Source: Vicinamibacterales bacterium
GTDB taxonomy: Bacteria; Acidobacteriota; Vicinamibacteria; Vicinamibacterales; UBA2999
Reading direction: 5' to 3'
DNA: 64,000 bases
Assembly (NCBI GenBank): GCA_030680175.1
Contig: JAUXWO010000064.1
Span: 1 to 64,000 of the forward strand
Shown here: piece after piece, positions 56,540 through 64,000 of the stretch
Position numbering within the stretch: the stretch's first letter is position 1
Layout of the letters: every line of letters starts with the position of its first letter
Notes under the pieces: generated by a model
The model's input: only the letters and a program-made list of their open reading frames with translations
Database searches by the model: none
What the model was told of the DNA's origin: nothing
Translations under genes and position numbers: made by a program

Positions 56540-57109
56540 ATGCGAGCATTGCTGTCGTCGTTCGGCGTCGCCGTCATCGCCCTTGGACTCACCCTGTCCG
56601 CCCAGGGGCAGGCGCGGCCCGACGCCCCCAACCTGGCGCCCTACGTGCCCACGCCGCAGGAAGTCGTGGACCGCATGCTCACGCTGGCGCGTGTGACGAA
56701 AGACGATGTCGTGTACGACCTCGGCTGCGGCGACGGGCGCATTCCGATCACGGCGGCGCAGAAGTACGGCGCGCGCGGCGTCGGCGTCGACATCGACCCG
56801 GTCCGCATTGCCGAGGCCAACGCCAACGCCAAACGCGCGGGCGTGTCGCACCTGGTGACGTTCCACCTGCAGGATGCCCTCACCACCGACGTCAGCGACG
56901 CGACCGTCATCACGCTCTACCTGCTCTCGCAGTCGAACCTCCGCCTGCGCCCGATCCTCACCCGCCAGCTCAAACCCGGCTCGCGCATCGTGGCGCATGC
57001 CTTCGGCATGGGTGACTGGGAGCCCGAGAAGGTCGACAGCTTCACGGACACCTCCGACAGCCCGCGCACGCTGTACCTGTGGACGGCCGACGGCAAGGTG
57101 CGGCCGTAG
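56540..57109 (+). CDS. Exported class I SAM-dependent methyltransferase-like protein
   Basis: 189 residues. A clear signal peptide (MRALLSSFGVAVIALGLTLSAQGQA) is followed by a Rossmann methyltransferase core: VVYDLGCGDGRIPITAAQKYG (about residues 57-77), GVDIDPVRIAEANANA and VTFHLQDALTTD. A complete SAM motif behind an export signal is odd, because SAM is not known to be present in the periplasm. Either the signal acts as a membrane anchor facing inward, the protein is cytoplasmic after an alternative start, or it binds another ligand. The next gene overlaps it by 31 bases. Confidence 0.78.
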   Translation: MRALLSSFGVAVIALGLTLSAQGQARPDAPNLAPYVPTPQEVVDRMLTLARVTKDDVVYDLGCGDGRIPITAAQKYGARGVGVDIDPVRIAEANANAKRAGVSHLVTFHLQDALTTDVSDATVITLYLLSQSNLRLRPILTRQLKPGSRIVAHAFGMGDWEPEKVDSFTDTSDSPRTLYLWTADGKVRP

Positions 57110-58896
57110 CCGCCGAATACCGGGCGCGCCTCGACGCCCGGCGGGCGGCCGTCGCGATGCTCGAACGCCGGCACGCGGCGTTCAGCCACGCGCGGCTGGG
57201 CCTGTTCGTGGGCGCGGTCGTGCTGGCGGTGCTCGCCTACCGTGTGCCTGGGGTGAACGGCTCGTGGCTGCTCCTGCCCGCGGCCGCCTTCGCCGTCGTG
57301 GCCTGGCAGCACGGGCGGCTCCTCACCGCGCGGGAGCGCGCGGAGCGGGCCGTCTCCGTCTACGAGCGCGGCCTCGCGCGGCTCGAGGATCGCTGGGCCG
57401 GCACGGGCGAAACCGGCGAGCGCTTCCGGCGCGAGGACCATCCGTACGCCGACGATCTGGATCTGTTCGGACGCGGCGGGCTCTTCGAACTGCTGTCGGG
57501 CCCCCGCACCCGCGCCGGCGAAGAGGTGCTGGCCGGCTGGCTGCTGGCGCCGTCGGCGACCGACGCGGTGGTGGCGCGGCAGGCCGCGGTCGAGGAACTC
57601 GCGCCGCGGCTTGACCTCCGCGAGGATCTGGCCACCGTCGGCCCCGACCTTCGCGTGGGTGTGGACCGCGCGGCGCTCTGCGCCTGGGCCACCTCGCCTC
57701 CGGTGCTCACCGCCGTCTGGCCGCGCGTCGTGCTGCCTGTCTTCGCCCTCGCATCCACTGCCCTCGTGGTCCAGTGGTTCGCCACCGGCGTGCCTTCGCA
57801 GGCGCTCGTCCCCGTCCTCGTCGCGCAGAGCCTGTATGCGCTGCTCTACCGGCGCGCCTCGGCGACGCTCGCCCTGGAGGTGGAACGGCACGGGCGGGAC
57901 CTGGTCCTCCTGGCCACGGTGCTCTCGCGCATCGAGCGGGAGGCGGTGGAGAGCCCGCGCCTTCGCGTCCTCTCGGACGCGCTGAGGGCGAGCGGGCACA
58001 CGCCCTCGGAGGAGATCGCGCGGCTCGCGCGGCTCGTGGATGTGCTCACCTCGCGGCGCAACCAGATCTTCGCGCCGATCGCGGCGCTGTGGCTCGTGGG
58101 GACGCAGACCGCGTTCGCGGTGGACGCCTGGCGCCGCCGCGTCGGGCCTGCCGTCCCGGGCTGGCTGGAGGCCGCGGGCGAGTTCGAGGCGATCGTCGCG
58201 CTCTCCGGCTATCGCTACGAACACCCCGACGATCCGTTTCCGGTCTTCGCCGAGGGACCGGCGCAGTTCACTGCCACCGCGCTCGCGCATCCCCTGCTGC
58301 CCGTCGCGACGGCGGTGCCGAACGATATCGCGCTCGGGGGCGAGGCGCATCCGCAGCTCTGGCTCGTCAGCGGATCGAACATGGCGGGCAAGAGCACGCT
58401 GCTGCGCGCCGCCGGCCTCAACGCCGTGCTGGCACAGGCCGGCGCCCCGGTGCGTGCGCGTGCGCTGACGATGACGCCGCTCGCCGTGGGCGGGACGCTC
58501 CGCATCCAGGACTCGCTGCAGGCGGGCCGCTCGCGCTTCTTCGCCGAGATCACGCGACTGCAGCAGATCGTGGCCCTGGCGCGCCGTCCCAATGGCGGCC
58601 CCGCGGTCCTGTTTCTGATCGACGAACTGCTATCGGGCACCAACTCGCACGACCGCCAGCACGGCGCGGCGGCCATTCTGCGCGGCCTCGTGGACCTCGG
58701 CGCCATCGGGCTGGCGACCACGCACGACCTGGCCCTCGCCATCGTCGCCGACTCGCTCGCCCCCCGCGCGCGCAACGTGCACCTCGAGGACCGGTTCGAG
58801 GAAGGCGTGCTGCACTTCGACTACCAACTCCGTCCGGGCGTCGTGCAGAGCAGCAATGCGATCGCGCTGATGCGGTCGGTGGGACTGGATGTGTAG
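57079..58896 (+). CDS. Membrane-anchored MutS-like ATPase
   Basis: 605 residues from a GTG that overlaps the preceding gene. Hydrophobic segments lie at about residues 40-80 and 225-270, and another near 335-350. The C-terminal MutS ATPase domain (about residues 425-600) has Walker A SGSNMAGKST and Walker B FLIDELLSGTNSHDR. The DNA mismatch-binding N-domain of MutS1 is missing. This fits the poorly characterised membrane MutS-family proteins, so mismatch repair is not implied. Internal starts at 57157 or later cannot be excluded. Confidence 0.83.
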   Translation: MDGRRQGAAVAAEYRARLDARRAAVAMLERRHAAFSHARLGLFVGAVVLAVLAYRVPGVNGSWLLLPAAAFAVVAWQHGRLLTARERAERAVSVYERGLARLEDRWAGTGETGERFRREDHPYADDLDLFGRGGLFELLSGPRTRAGEEVLAGWLLAPSATDAVVARQAAVEELAPRLDLREDLATVGPDLRVGVDRAALCAWATSPPVLTAVWPRVVLPVFALASTALVVQWFATGVPSQALVPVLVAQSLYALLYRRASATLALEVERHGRDLVLLATVLSRIEREAVESPRLRVLSDALRASGHTPSEEIARLARLVDVLTSRRNQIFAPIAALWLVGTQTAFAVDAWRRRVGPAVPGWLEAAGEFEAIVALSGYRYEHPDDPFPVFAEGPAQFTATALAHPLLPVATAVPNDIALGGEAHPQLWLVSGSNMAGKSTLLRAAGLNAVLAQAGAPVRARALTMTPLAVGGTLRIQDSLQAGRSRFFAEITRLQQIVALARRPNGGPAVLFLIDELLSGTNSHDRQHGAAAILRGLVDLGAIGLATTHDLALAIVADSLAPRARNVHLEDRFEEGVLHFDYQLRPGVVQSSNAIALMRSVGLDV

Positions 58897-58911
58897 ACGG
58901 GGACGGCGTTA

Positions 58912-58946
58912 AGCTGTCGGCTTTCAGCTCTCGGCTTTCGGCTTTC
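58912..58946. repeat. 7-bp tandem array, five copies (GGCTTTC/AGCTNTC)
   Basis: AGCTGTC, GGCTTTC, AGCTCTC, GGCTTTC, GGCTTTC lie between the MutS-like stop and the HerA-like start, followed by CGGCACGCC. Confidence 0.85.
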
Positions 58947-58965
58947 GGCACGCCGGCACGCCTTT

Positions 58966-61362
58966 ATGACTTTCGAACAACTCGGGCTCTTCTATCTGGG
59001 GCGGCGGTACGACGCGGTGGCGCGGCAGCGGCTGCCGGAACCGGTGTTGTACGACGCCGCGGATCTGGTGACGCACGCCGTGTGCATCGGCATGACCGGC
59101 AGCGGCAAGACGGGGCTGGGGATCTCGCTCATCGAGGAGGCCGCGATCGACGGCATCCCGGTGCTGGCGATCGATCCCAAGGGCGACCTCGGCAACCTGA
59201 TGCTCACGTTCCCGGGGCTCACGGCCGCGGAGTTCGCGCCGTGGGTGAACCCTGACGAGGCGCGCGGCGCGGGCCTCTCGACCGAGGCGCTCGCCGAGCG
59301 TGAGGCCGCGCGCTGGTCGGCGGGGCTCGCCGACTGGGGGCAGGACGGCGCCCGTATCCGGAAGCTGAAGGACGCGGCCGACGTGGCCATCTACACGCCC
59401 GGCAGCCGGGCGGGCCTCCCGCTCTCGATCCTCGATTCGTTCCGCGCGCCGCCCACCGCCGTGCGCGACGAGCCGGAGCTGCTGGCCGAGCGCGTGCAGA
59501 CCTCCGTGACGAGCCTGCTGACGCTGGCCGGCGTGGACGCCGATCCGGCGCGCAGCCGCGAGCACATCCTCGTGTCGACCGTGCTCACCGAGGCGTGGCG
59601 CGCGGGACGCGATCTCGATCTGGCCGGGCTCATCGCGGCCGTGCAGTCGCCGCCGGTCACGACCGTGGGCGTCCTCGACCTCGAGAGCTTCTATCCGGCG
59701 AAAGAGCGGTTCGACCTGGCCATGCGCCTGAACCACCTGCTGGCCGCGCCGGGGTTTGCCGCGTGGATGGAGGGCGCGCCGCTCGACATCGACCGCCTGC
59801 TCTACACGCCCGAGGGACGGCCGCGCGTGGCCGTCATCTCGATCGCACATCTCGGCGACGCCGAGCGGATGTTCTTCGTCAGCCTGCTGCTCGGCCAGGT
59901 GATCGCGTGGATGCGCGCACAGCGCGGCACGTCCACGCTGCGGGCGCTCGTCTACATGGACGAGCTCTTCGGGTTTCTGCCGCCCACGGCGAACCCGCCG
60001 TCGAAGACGCCGCTGCTGACGCTGCTCAAGCAGGCGCGCGCCTACGGCCTGGGCCTGGTGCTGTCGACGCAGAATCCGGTGGACCTCGACTACAAGGCGC
60101 TCTCGAACGCGGGCACGTGGTTCCTCGGCCGCCTGCAGACCGAGCGCGACAAGGCGCGGGTGCTGGACGGGCTCGAGGGCGTGGCGTCTGGCGCCGGCGC
60201 CGGCCTCGATCGCGCGAGCCTCGATCGGCTTCTATCCGGGCTCGACAAGCGCGTGTTCCTGCTCCACAACGTCCATGCGAAGGCGCCCGAGGTCTTCCAG
60301 ACCCGCTGGGCCCTGTCGTACCTGCGCGGCCCGCTCGGCCGCGACGAGATCAGGCAGTTGATGGGCGGGGCCACCACCACCGTCGCATCGGAGGCCTCCT
60401 CCGCACCAGCCGCCCCCGTGAGCCACCCCGAGGGTCCTGACGCCGCTGAGGCGCCTGCGAGGGCCCCGCTCCTTCCGCCGTCGATTCCTCAGTTCTTCGC
60501 GCCGGGCCCGGGCGGCCCACGCGTGGCGCGGCTGCTCGGGATCGCGCAGGTGCGGTTCACGGATCGGAAGCTGGGCGTCGACGAGGTGACCGACCTCGTC
60601 GTGACGACCGGCATCGGCGAGGGGGCCATCGCGGTGGACTGGTCGGAGGCCAGGCCCGCCCCGTTTGGCGCCGCGGATCTGTCGAGCACTCCCCCCCGGG
60701 ACACCACGTTTGCGTCGGTGCCGGCATCCGCGACCCGCGTGGCCAGCTACAAGGGATGGGCGAAGGGCTTCGCGGTGTGGTTGGGCGCCGCGCAGGGCAT
60801 CGAGGTCCTCACGGCGCCGCGCCTGAAGCTGGCGTCTGCGCCGGGTGAGTCCGAGCGGGACTTCCGCATTCGCCTGCAGACCTCGCTGCGCGAGCGGCGC
60901 GACGAGGCGAAGCAGCGCATCGCGCAGAAGTACGCCGCGAAGCTGCAGCGGCTCGACGACCGCATCCGTACGGCTGATGCCGCGGTCGAGCGCGAGCAGG
61001 GGCAGGCGGCCGACCAGAAGCTGCAGACGGCCGTTTCCTTCGGCGCGGCCGTGCTCGGCGCCGTCTTCGGGCGCAAGGCCGTCAGCGCCTCGTCGATCGG
61101 CAAGGCGACGACCGCGGCGCGCGGCCTGGGACGGGTCGGCCGCGAAGCACGCGATGTGGCGCGCGCCACGGGGAGGCGGGACGACCTCGTCGAGGAGCGC
61201 CGATCGCTCGAGGCCGAGATGGAGGAGGAACTGCACGCGGCGCACGACGAGTTCGACGCATTGACCGAGCCACTCGAGGCCGTCCGCATCCCGCCGGCGC
61301 GCGGCGGCATCTCGGTGCAGCAGGTCGGGCTTGTGTGGGTCTCCGCGGGCGGTGAACGGTGA
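58966..61362 (+). CDS. HerA/FtsK-like ATPase (DUF853-type)
   Basis: 798 residues. Walker A is GMTGSGKTGLG (about residues 42-52) and Walker B is ALVYMDELFGFLPP (about 327-340). IDPKGDLGNLMLTFPG and LVLSTQNPVDLDYKALSNAGTWF are conserved in HerA-like translocases. A coiled-coil, Arg/Glu-rich region spans about residues 640-780. It is a DNA or polymer translocase-like ATPase in the cytoplasm, with unknown substrate. No NurA nuclease is adjacent, so a classical HerA-NurA pair is not present. It follows the MutS-like ATPase across a repeat. Confidence 0.82.
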   Translation: MTFEQLGLFYLGRRYDAVARQRLPEPVLYDAADLVTHAVCIGMTGSGKTGLGISLIEEAAIDGIPVLAIDPKGDLGNLMLTFPGLTAAEFAPWVNPDEARGAGLSTEALAEREAARWSAGLADWGQDGARIRKLKDAADVAIYTPGSRAGLPLSILDSFRAPPTAVRDEPELLAERVQTSVTSLLTLAGVDADPARSREHILVSTVLTEAWRAGRDLDLAGLIAAVQSPPVTTVGVLDLESFYPAKERFDLAMRLNHLLAAPGFAAWMEGAPLDIDRLLYTPEGRPRVAVISIAHLGDAERMFFVSLLLGQVIAWMRAQRGTSTLRALVYMDELFGFLPPTANPPSKTPLLTLLKQARAYGLGLVLSTQNPVDLDYKALSNAGTWFLGRLQTERDKARVLDGLEGVASGAGAGLDRASLDRLLSGLDKRVFLLHNVHAKAPEVFQTRWALSYLRGPLGRDEIRQLMGGATTTVASEASSAPAAPVSHPEGPDAAEAPARAPLLPPSIPQFFAPGPGGPRVARLLGIAQVRFTDRKLGVDEVTDLVVTTGIGEGAIAVDWSEARPAPFGAADLSSTPPRDTTFASVPASATRVASYKGWAKGFAVWLGAAQGIEVLTAPRLKLASAPGESERDFRIRLQTSLRERRDEAKQRIAQKYAAKLQRLDDRIRTADAAVEREQGQAADQKLQTAVSFGAAVLGAVFGRKAVSASSIGKATTAARGLGRVGREARDVARATGRRDDLVEERRSLEAEMEEELHAAHDEFDALTEPLEAVRIPPARGGISVQQVGLVWVSAGGER

Positions 61363-61437
61363 ACGGGGATCGGGGACCGGGGATCGGGGAACCGCGAACT
61401 GCGAATCACAAATGGCGAACGGCGAATTGCGAATTGC
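61361..61437. repeat. 7-bp tandem array, 11 degenerate copies (GAACGGC/GATCGGG)
   Basis: Units GAACGGG, GATCGGG, GACCGGG, GAACCGC, GAACTGC, GAATTGC and others from the HerA stop codon onward, with looser GCGAATAGC-like units to 61466. Confidence 0.85.
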
Positions 61438-61466
61438 GCGAATCGCGAACAGCTCGCGAATAGCGA

Positions 61467-62474
61467 ATGGCGAACAGCGCACTGCACGTCGACGTTCTGA
61501 GGGGCGGCCTCGTCGAGTCCCGCCACCGCGTCCACGCCGTTGTCGCGGACGCGGCCGGACGGCTGGTGTGGGCGGCGGGCGATGCGGGCCTTGTCACCTT
61601 CGTCCGCTCCGCCATCAAGATGTTCCAGGCACTGCCGCTCGTCGAGGACGGCGGCGTGGAGCGGTACGGCCTGACGGCCGCGGAGATTGCGATCACCACG
61701 GCCTCCCATGGCGGCGAGCCGTTCCACATCGACACCGTGCGCGCGCTGCTCGGCAAGACCGGGTGCACCGAGGAGATGCTGGCGTGCGGCCCGCATCCGC
61801 CGATGCACCAGGCGTCGGCCGGCGCGCTCGGCACCGGCGGCATCACCCCCGGCCGCATCCACAACAACTGCTCCGGCAAGCACGCCGGCATGCTCGCGCT
61901 CGCGGGGCTGCATGGCTGGCCGCGCGCGCACTACCAGCTGCTCGCGCATCCCGTGCAGTCGCGCGTGCTCGCCACCCTCGCGGAGTGGACCGGCGTCCCG
62001 CACGAGGCCATCGGCTGCGCGGTCGACGGCTGCGGCCTGCCGACCTTCGCCCTGCCCCTCGACGCCATGGCGCGCGGCTGTGCGCGTCTGTCGGCCGCGG
62101 CGGCGCGCGGTGACGAGGCGCCCGCGCGCGTGCTCGGCGCCATGACCGCGCACCCGGAGTACGTCGCCGGGACCGATCGCCTCTGCACCGACCTGATGCG
62201 GGCCGCCGGGGGGCGTCTCTGGGCCAAGGTGGGCGCCGAGGGGTACTACTGCGCGGGCGTGCCGGACCGCGGGCTCGGCCTCGCCCTCAAGGTCGAAGAC
62301 GGCGCGTGGCGGGCTGTCGAGCCCGCGCTGCTCGCGGTGCTCGGCGAGGCCGGCGCCCTCGACGACGAGGTGCTGGCGGCGCTCGAGCAGTACGCGACGC
62401 CCACGATCACCAATACCCGCGGGGAGCGGGTCGGGGCGATCCGGGTGCACCGCTCAGGAGAGACCCGCCCCTGA
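61467..62474 (+). CDS. L-asparaginase II (Rhizobium etli type)
   Basis: 335 residues. RSAIKMFQALPLVEDG (about residues 47-62) and HNNCSGKHAGMLAL (about residues 131-144) are the signature blocks of the PF06089 asparaginase family, with the catalytic Ser and Lys. ASHGGEPFH and VDGCGLPTFALPL support this. It hydrolyses asparagine to aspartate and ammonia in the cytoplasm. There is no signal peptide. The start lies at the end of a repeat array, with no clear ribosome-binding site. Confidence 0.9.
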   Translation: MANSALHVDVLRGGLVESRHRVHAVVADAAGRLVWAAGDAGLVTFVRSAIKMFQALPLVEDGGVERYGLTAAEIAITTASHGGEPFHIDTVRALLGKTGCTEEMLACGPHPPMHQASAGALGTGGITPGRIHNNCSGKHAGMLALAGLHGWPRAHYQLLAHPVQSRVLATLAEWTGVPHEAIGCAVDGCGLPTFALPLDAMARGCARLSAAAARGDEAPARVLGAMTAHPEYVAGTDRLCTDLMRAAGGRLWAKVGAEGYYCAGVPDRGLGLALKVEDGAWRAVEPALLAVLGEAGALDDEVLAALEQYATPTITNTRGERVGAIRVHRSGETRP

Positions 62475-62493
62475 GGCTCAGGTCGCGCACCGT

Positions 62494-62523
62494 GGTAAGA
62501 TTCCAACCAGTAAGAGTCTTACC
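62494..62523 (+). promoter_or_regulatory. Palindromic operator of the vapBC pair
   Basis: GTAAGAGTCTTAC (62510-62522) is a perfect 13-bp palindrome. A further GGTAAGA at 62494-62500 forms an inverted repeat with TCTTACC (62517-62523). The operator ends at the base before the antitoxin ATG. TAAGAT at 62496-62501 could be the -10, so bound antitoxin would cover the promoter, as expected for VapB autoregulation. Confidence 0.7.
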
Positions 62524-62781
62524 ATGCGTATTACCAGCAAAGGCCAGGTCACGATTCCCCAGGAACTCCGTGAGGAATTGGGGTTTCTGCCCCACACCGA
62601 GGTGGAATTCGAGGCGGACGGCGACACCGTCAGGATTCGGAAGAAGGCCGGCGGGAAGGGCCGCGGTCAGGCAATCGTCGAGCACCTGCGCGGCACGGCC
62701 ACGGCGCGCCGGGAGATGTCCACGGCCGAGATCATGCGGCTGACCCGCGGTGAGGACTGGGGTGGCGACGACCCTCGTTGA
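62524..62781 (+). CDS. VapB-like antitoxin (AbrB/SpoVT fold)
   Basis: 85 residues. The swapped-hairpin AbrB domain is MRITSKGQVTIPQELREELG (residues 1-20), followed by VEFEADGDTVRIRKK. The C-terminal tail would bind and mask the PIN toxin. It starts directly at the operator and overlaps the toxin gene by 20 bases. Antitoxin binding to the GTAAGA half-sites and repression of its own promoter are inferred. Confidence 0.88.
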   Translation: MRITSKGQVTIPQELREELGFLPHTEVEFEADGDTVRIRKKAGGKGRGQAIVEHLRGTATARREMSTAEIMRLTRGEDWGGDDPR

Positions 62782-63166
62782 CGCCAACGTCCTCATCGAC
62801 GTCATGAACGACGACGAGGAGTGGACCGACTGGTCGGCGGCCATGCTGGCGCACTGCGCCGATCAGGGCGCGCTCGTCATCAATCCCATCATCTACGCCG
62901 AGGTGTCGTATCGCTTCGAGACGCGCGAGGCGCTTGACGATGTGCTGTCGCCGGCCTTCGTGACGCGGGAGGATCTTCCGTGGGCCTCGGCGTTCCTCGC
63001 GGCGCGCGTCTATCAGCAGTATCGCGCCACGGGTGGCGCACGTCAGACGCCGCTGCCTGACTTCTTCATCGGCGCGCATGCGGCGGTGCGCGGCTACCAG
63101 CTCCTGACCAGAGACGCCCGGCGGTACCGCACCTACTTCCCCACGGTGCGCGTCATCGCACCGTGA
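62762..63166 (+). CDS. VapC-like toxin, PIN-domain ribonuclease
   Basis: 134 residues. The PIN acidic residues are visible: LVDANVLIDV (Asp near residue 6), EVSYRFE (Glu near 43) and LPDFFIGAHA (Asp near 101). It should cleave RNA, often tRNA or rRNA, when released from the antitoxin. The GTG at 62762 is preferred because GAGG lies about 7 bases upstream; a GTG at 62750 is in frame. It lies 118 bp before a tRNA-Leu gene. Confidence 0.85.
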   Translation: MATTLVDANVLIDVMNDDEEWTDWSAAMLAHCADQGALVINPIIYAEVSYRFETREALDDVLSPAFVTREDLPWASAFLAARVYQQYRATGGARQTPLPDFFIGAHAAVRGYQLLTRDARRYRTYFPTVRVIAP

Positions 63167-63221
63167 GCACGCCAGGTCGAGTGCCACAGCGCCGCCGTTC
63201 GGTGTACTCTTGAGGGTCGCT

Positions 63222-63240
63222 GTCCGCGTCATGCGCGGAC
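63222..63240 (+). other. Stem-loop between vapC and tRNA-Leu
   Basis: GTCCGCG (63222-63228) pairs perfectly with CGCGGAC (63234-63240) around a five-base loop. It has no U-tract. It could end vapBC transcription or be part of the tRNA leader. Confidence 0.4.
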
Positions 63241-63284
63241 GGAGGCACCCGGCGGGGGTGACTGACACCCTCGCCACACGTCGT

Positions 63285-63371
63285 GCCGGCGTGGCGGAAT
63301 TGGCAGACGCGCGGGACTCAAAATCCTGTGCCCGCAAGGGCGTGTGGGTTCGACCCCCTCCGCCGGCACCA
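63285..63371 (+). tRNA. tRNA-Leu (anticodon CAA)
   Basis: 87 nt including the encoded CCA (63369-63371). Acceptor arms GCCGGCG and CGCCGGC pair fully. The anticodon loop CTCAAAA gives CAA at 63319-63321, reading UUG. The long variable arm (GCCC-GCAA-GGGC) is typical of class II tRNA-Leu. GGTTCGA is the T-loop signature. Other leucine tRNAs must be elsewhere. Confidence 0.96.
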
Positions 63372-63516
63372 TATTTATAATCAATCACTTACAGGCGCAT
63401 GCACTCGGTCGTTGCGGCGGCGCACTGGACAGCGATCGGGGTGAATTGCGGGGGGACTCCGATCCTTGATCCGTGTCGATAGCCCCGCCCCGACCAAGGC
63501 AAGTCCGACGCCACGG

Positions 63517-64000
63517 CTAGGCGCGCTTCCGCTTCCGCGCTGGCGGGCTGAGCCGCGCCTTTGCCATCCTCGCGGCCGGTAGGCCTTCGAAGAGTGGCGG
63601 CTGCTGCTCAGGGACGCGCGACGAGGGCGGCGCCTTCTTGAGCGTCACGTTGATCTGCCGATCCGCCGGATACTCGAAGGCGCGCGGGTGCGCGAGCAGC
63701 TCGTTGATCGTGAGAATCTGAAGCCGCGGGTAGGGCTTCCCGTTCCACGGAGACGTGTAGACGCCGGCGCTCGCCGCCTCAGCGCGCATCTGCTTCGACG
63801 GTGACTCCGTCGAGATCAGCGCCCCCAGCGTCGCCCCCTCCCGCTCGAGCACGCCTCGCAGGTCACGAACGTCCGTTGCCTTCAGCTTCCCGCCCTTGAC
63901 GGAGAAGACCGCGACCTTCGTTTTCGCGCCTTGAGGTTCATCGTGGAAGAACAGCCGACCGTCGATGCCCTGGTCGGCGCCGCGCTTCACTTCGGCCGGC
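63517..64000 (-). CDS. DNA methyltransferase/Mrr-type restriction protein, C-terminal part (truncated by window edge)
   Basis: At least 160 residues; the frame is open through the window edge. KRGADQGIDGRLFFHDE, then VAVFSVKGGKLKATDVRDLRGVLEREGA and ALISTESPSKQMRAEA, match the C-terminal PD-(D/E)xK-type region found fused to DNA methylases (Mrr_cat_2 group), with the Asp in GIDG and Lys in SVKGG as catalytic candidates. The methylase half is outside the window. The C-terminal basic tail (RLSPPARKRKRA) closes it. Its position beside a tRNA-Leu and a VapBC pair suggests an accessory region. Confidence 0.8.
   Translation of the reverse strand, partial: PAEVKRGADQGIDGRLFFHDEPQGAKTKVAVFSVKGGKLKATDVRDLRGVLEREGATLGALISTESPSKQMRAEAASAGVYTSPWNGKPYPRLQILTINELLAHPRAFEYPADRQINVTLKKAPPSSRVPEQQPPLFEGLPAARMAKARLSPPARKRKRA

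Noticed and set aside
57079-58896. Mismatch-repair MutS
   Set aside because: The N-terminal mismatch-binding domains are missing and membrane helices are present, so the protein only shares the ATPase domain.

Overview
The window is a GC-rich chromosomal segment, most likely from an uncultured soil-type Acidobacteriota bacterium of the Vicinamibacteria kind. This is inferred from the VWFA-related secreted protein typical of that phylum, two large TonB-dependent receptors with N-terminal carboxypeptidase-regulatory-like domains, CarD, the extreme G/C third-position bias, and a long MoxR/DUF58/BatA/DUF4175/VWA operon. No rRNA, CRISPR array or insertion sequence was seen. There is one tRNA, tRNA-Leu(CAA).

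Layout. 1-6319: phosphate and polyphosphate locus (CHAD protein divergent from ppx, then pstSCAB-phoU behind a four-unit PHO box). 6432-12135: yacG, citrate synthase, a secreted M28 peptidase / glutaminyl-cyclase-like protein, a DRE-TIM metallolyase, an FHA-GAF-PP2C phosphatase and a small zinc-ribbon membrane protein. 12211-13045: a 60-bp tandem repeat and a rhomboid protease. 13052-27056 (minus): an eight-gene, tightly coupled operon of TPR metallopeptidase, DUF4159, MoxR, DUF58, BatA/VWA, DUF4175, VWA membrane protein and a caspase-fold protein without a catalytic Cys. 27134-31256: ketosynthase, FAD oxidoreductase and two ICMT-superfamily membrane methyltransferases. 31377-37966: zinc-ribbon protein and two tandem paralogous TonB-dependent receptors. 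38249-45479: lon, a glycosyltransferase-like protein, a thioesterase, a PmtA-like methyltransferase, a homocysteine methyltransferase/MTHFR fusion and nuoI. 45602-50701: LytS/LytR two-component system, signal peptidase I, a hydroxyacid dehydrogenase, moaC and rex. 50745-56236: DUF1028 protein, VWFA-related protein, DUF4126, plsC and carD with a clear promoter and terminator. 56540-62474: exported methyltransferase-like protein, membrane-anchored MutS-like ATPase, HerA-like ATPase and asparaginase II. 62524-64000: VapBC pair with a palindromic operator, tRNA-Leu, and the C-terminal part of a methyltransferase/Mrr-type restriction protein cut by the window edge.

Two signals are not explained by genes. 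First, many intergenic gaps carry degenerate short tandem arrays with 7-, 8-, 9- or 19-bp periods. One 7-bp unit family (GGCTTTC / GAAAGCC) recurs in four separate gaps, and one array supplies the stop codons of two convergent genes. Second, the first 39 bases of the window are an exact inverted copy of bases 1007-1045 inside ppx and break the CHAD gene, which looks like a contig-end artefact. Several genes also show a -10 hexamer so close to the start codon that near-leaderless mRNAs are likely.
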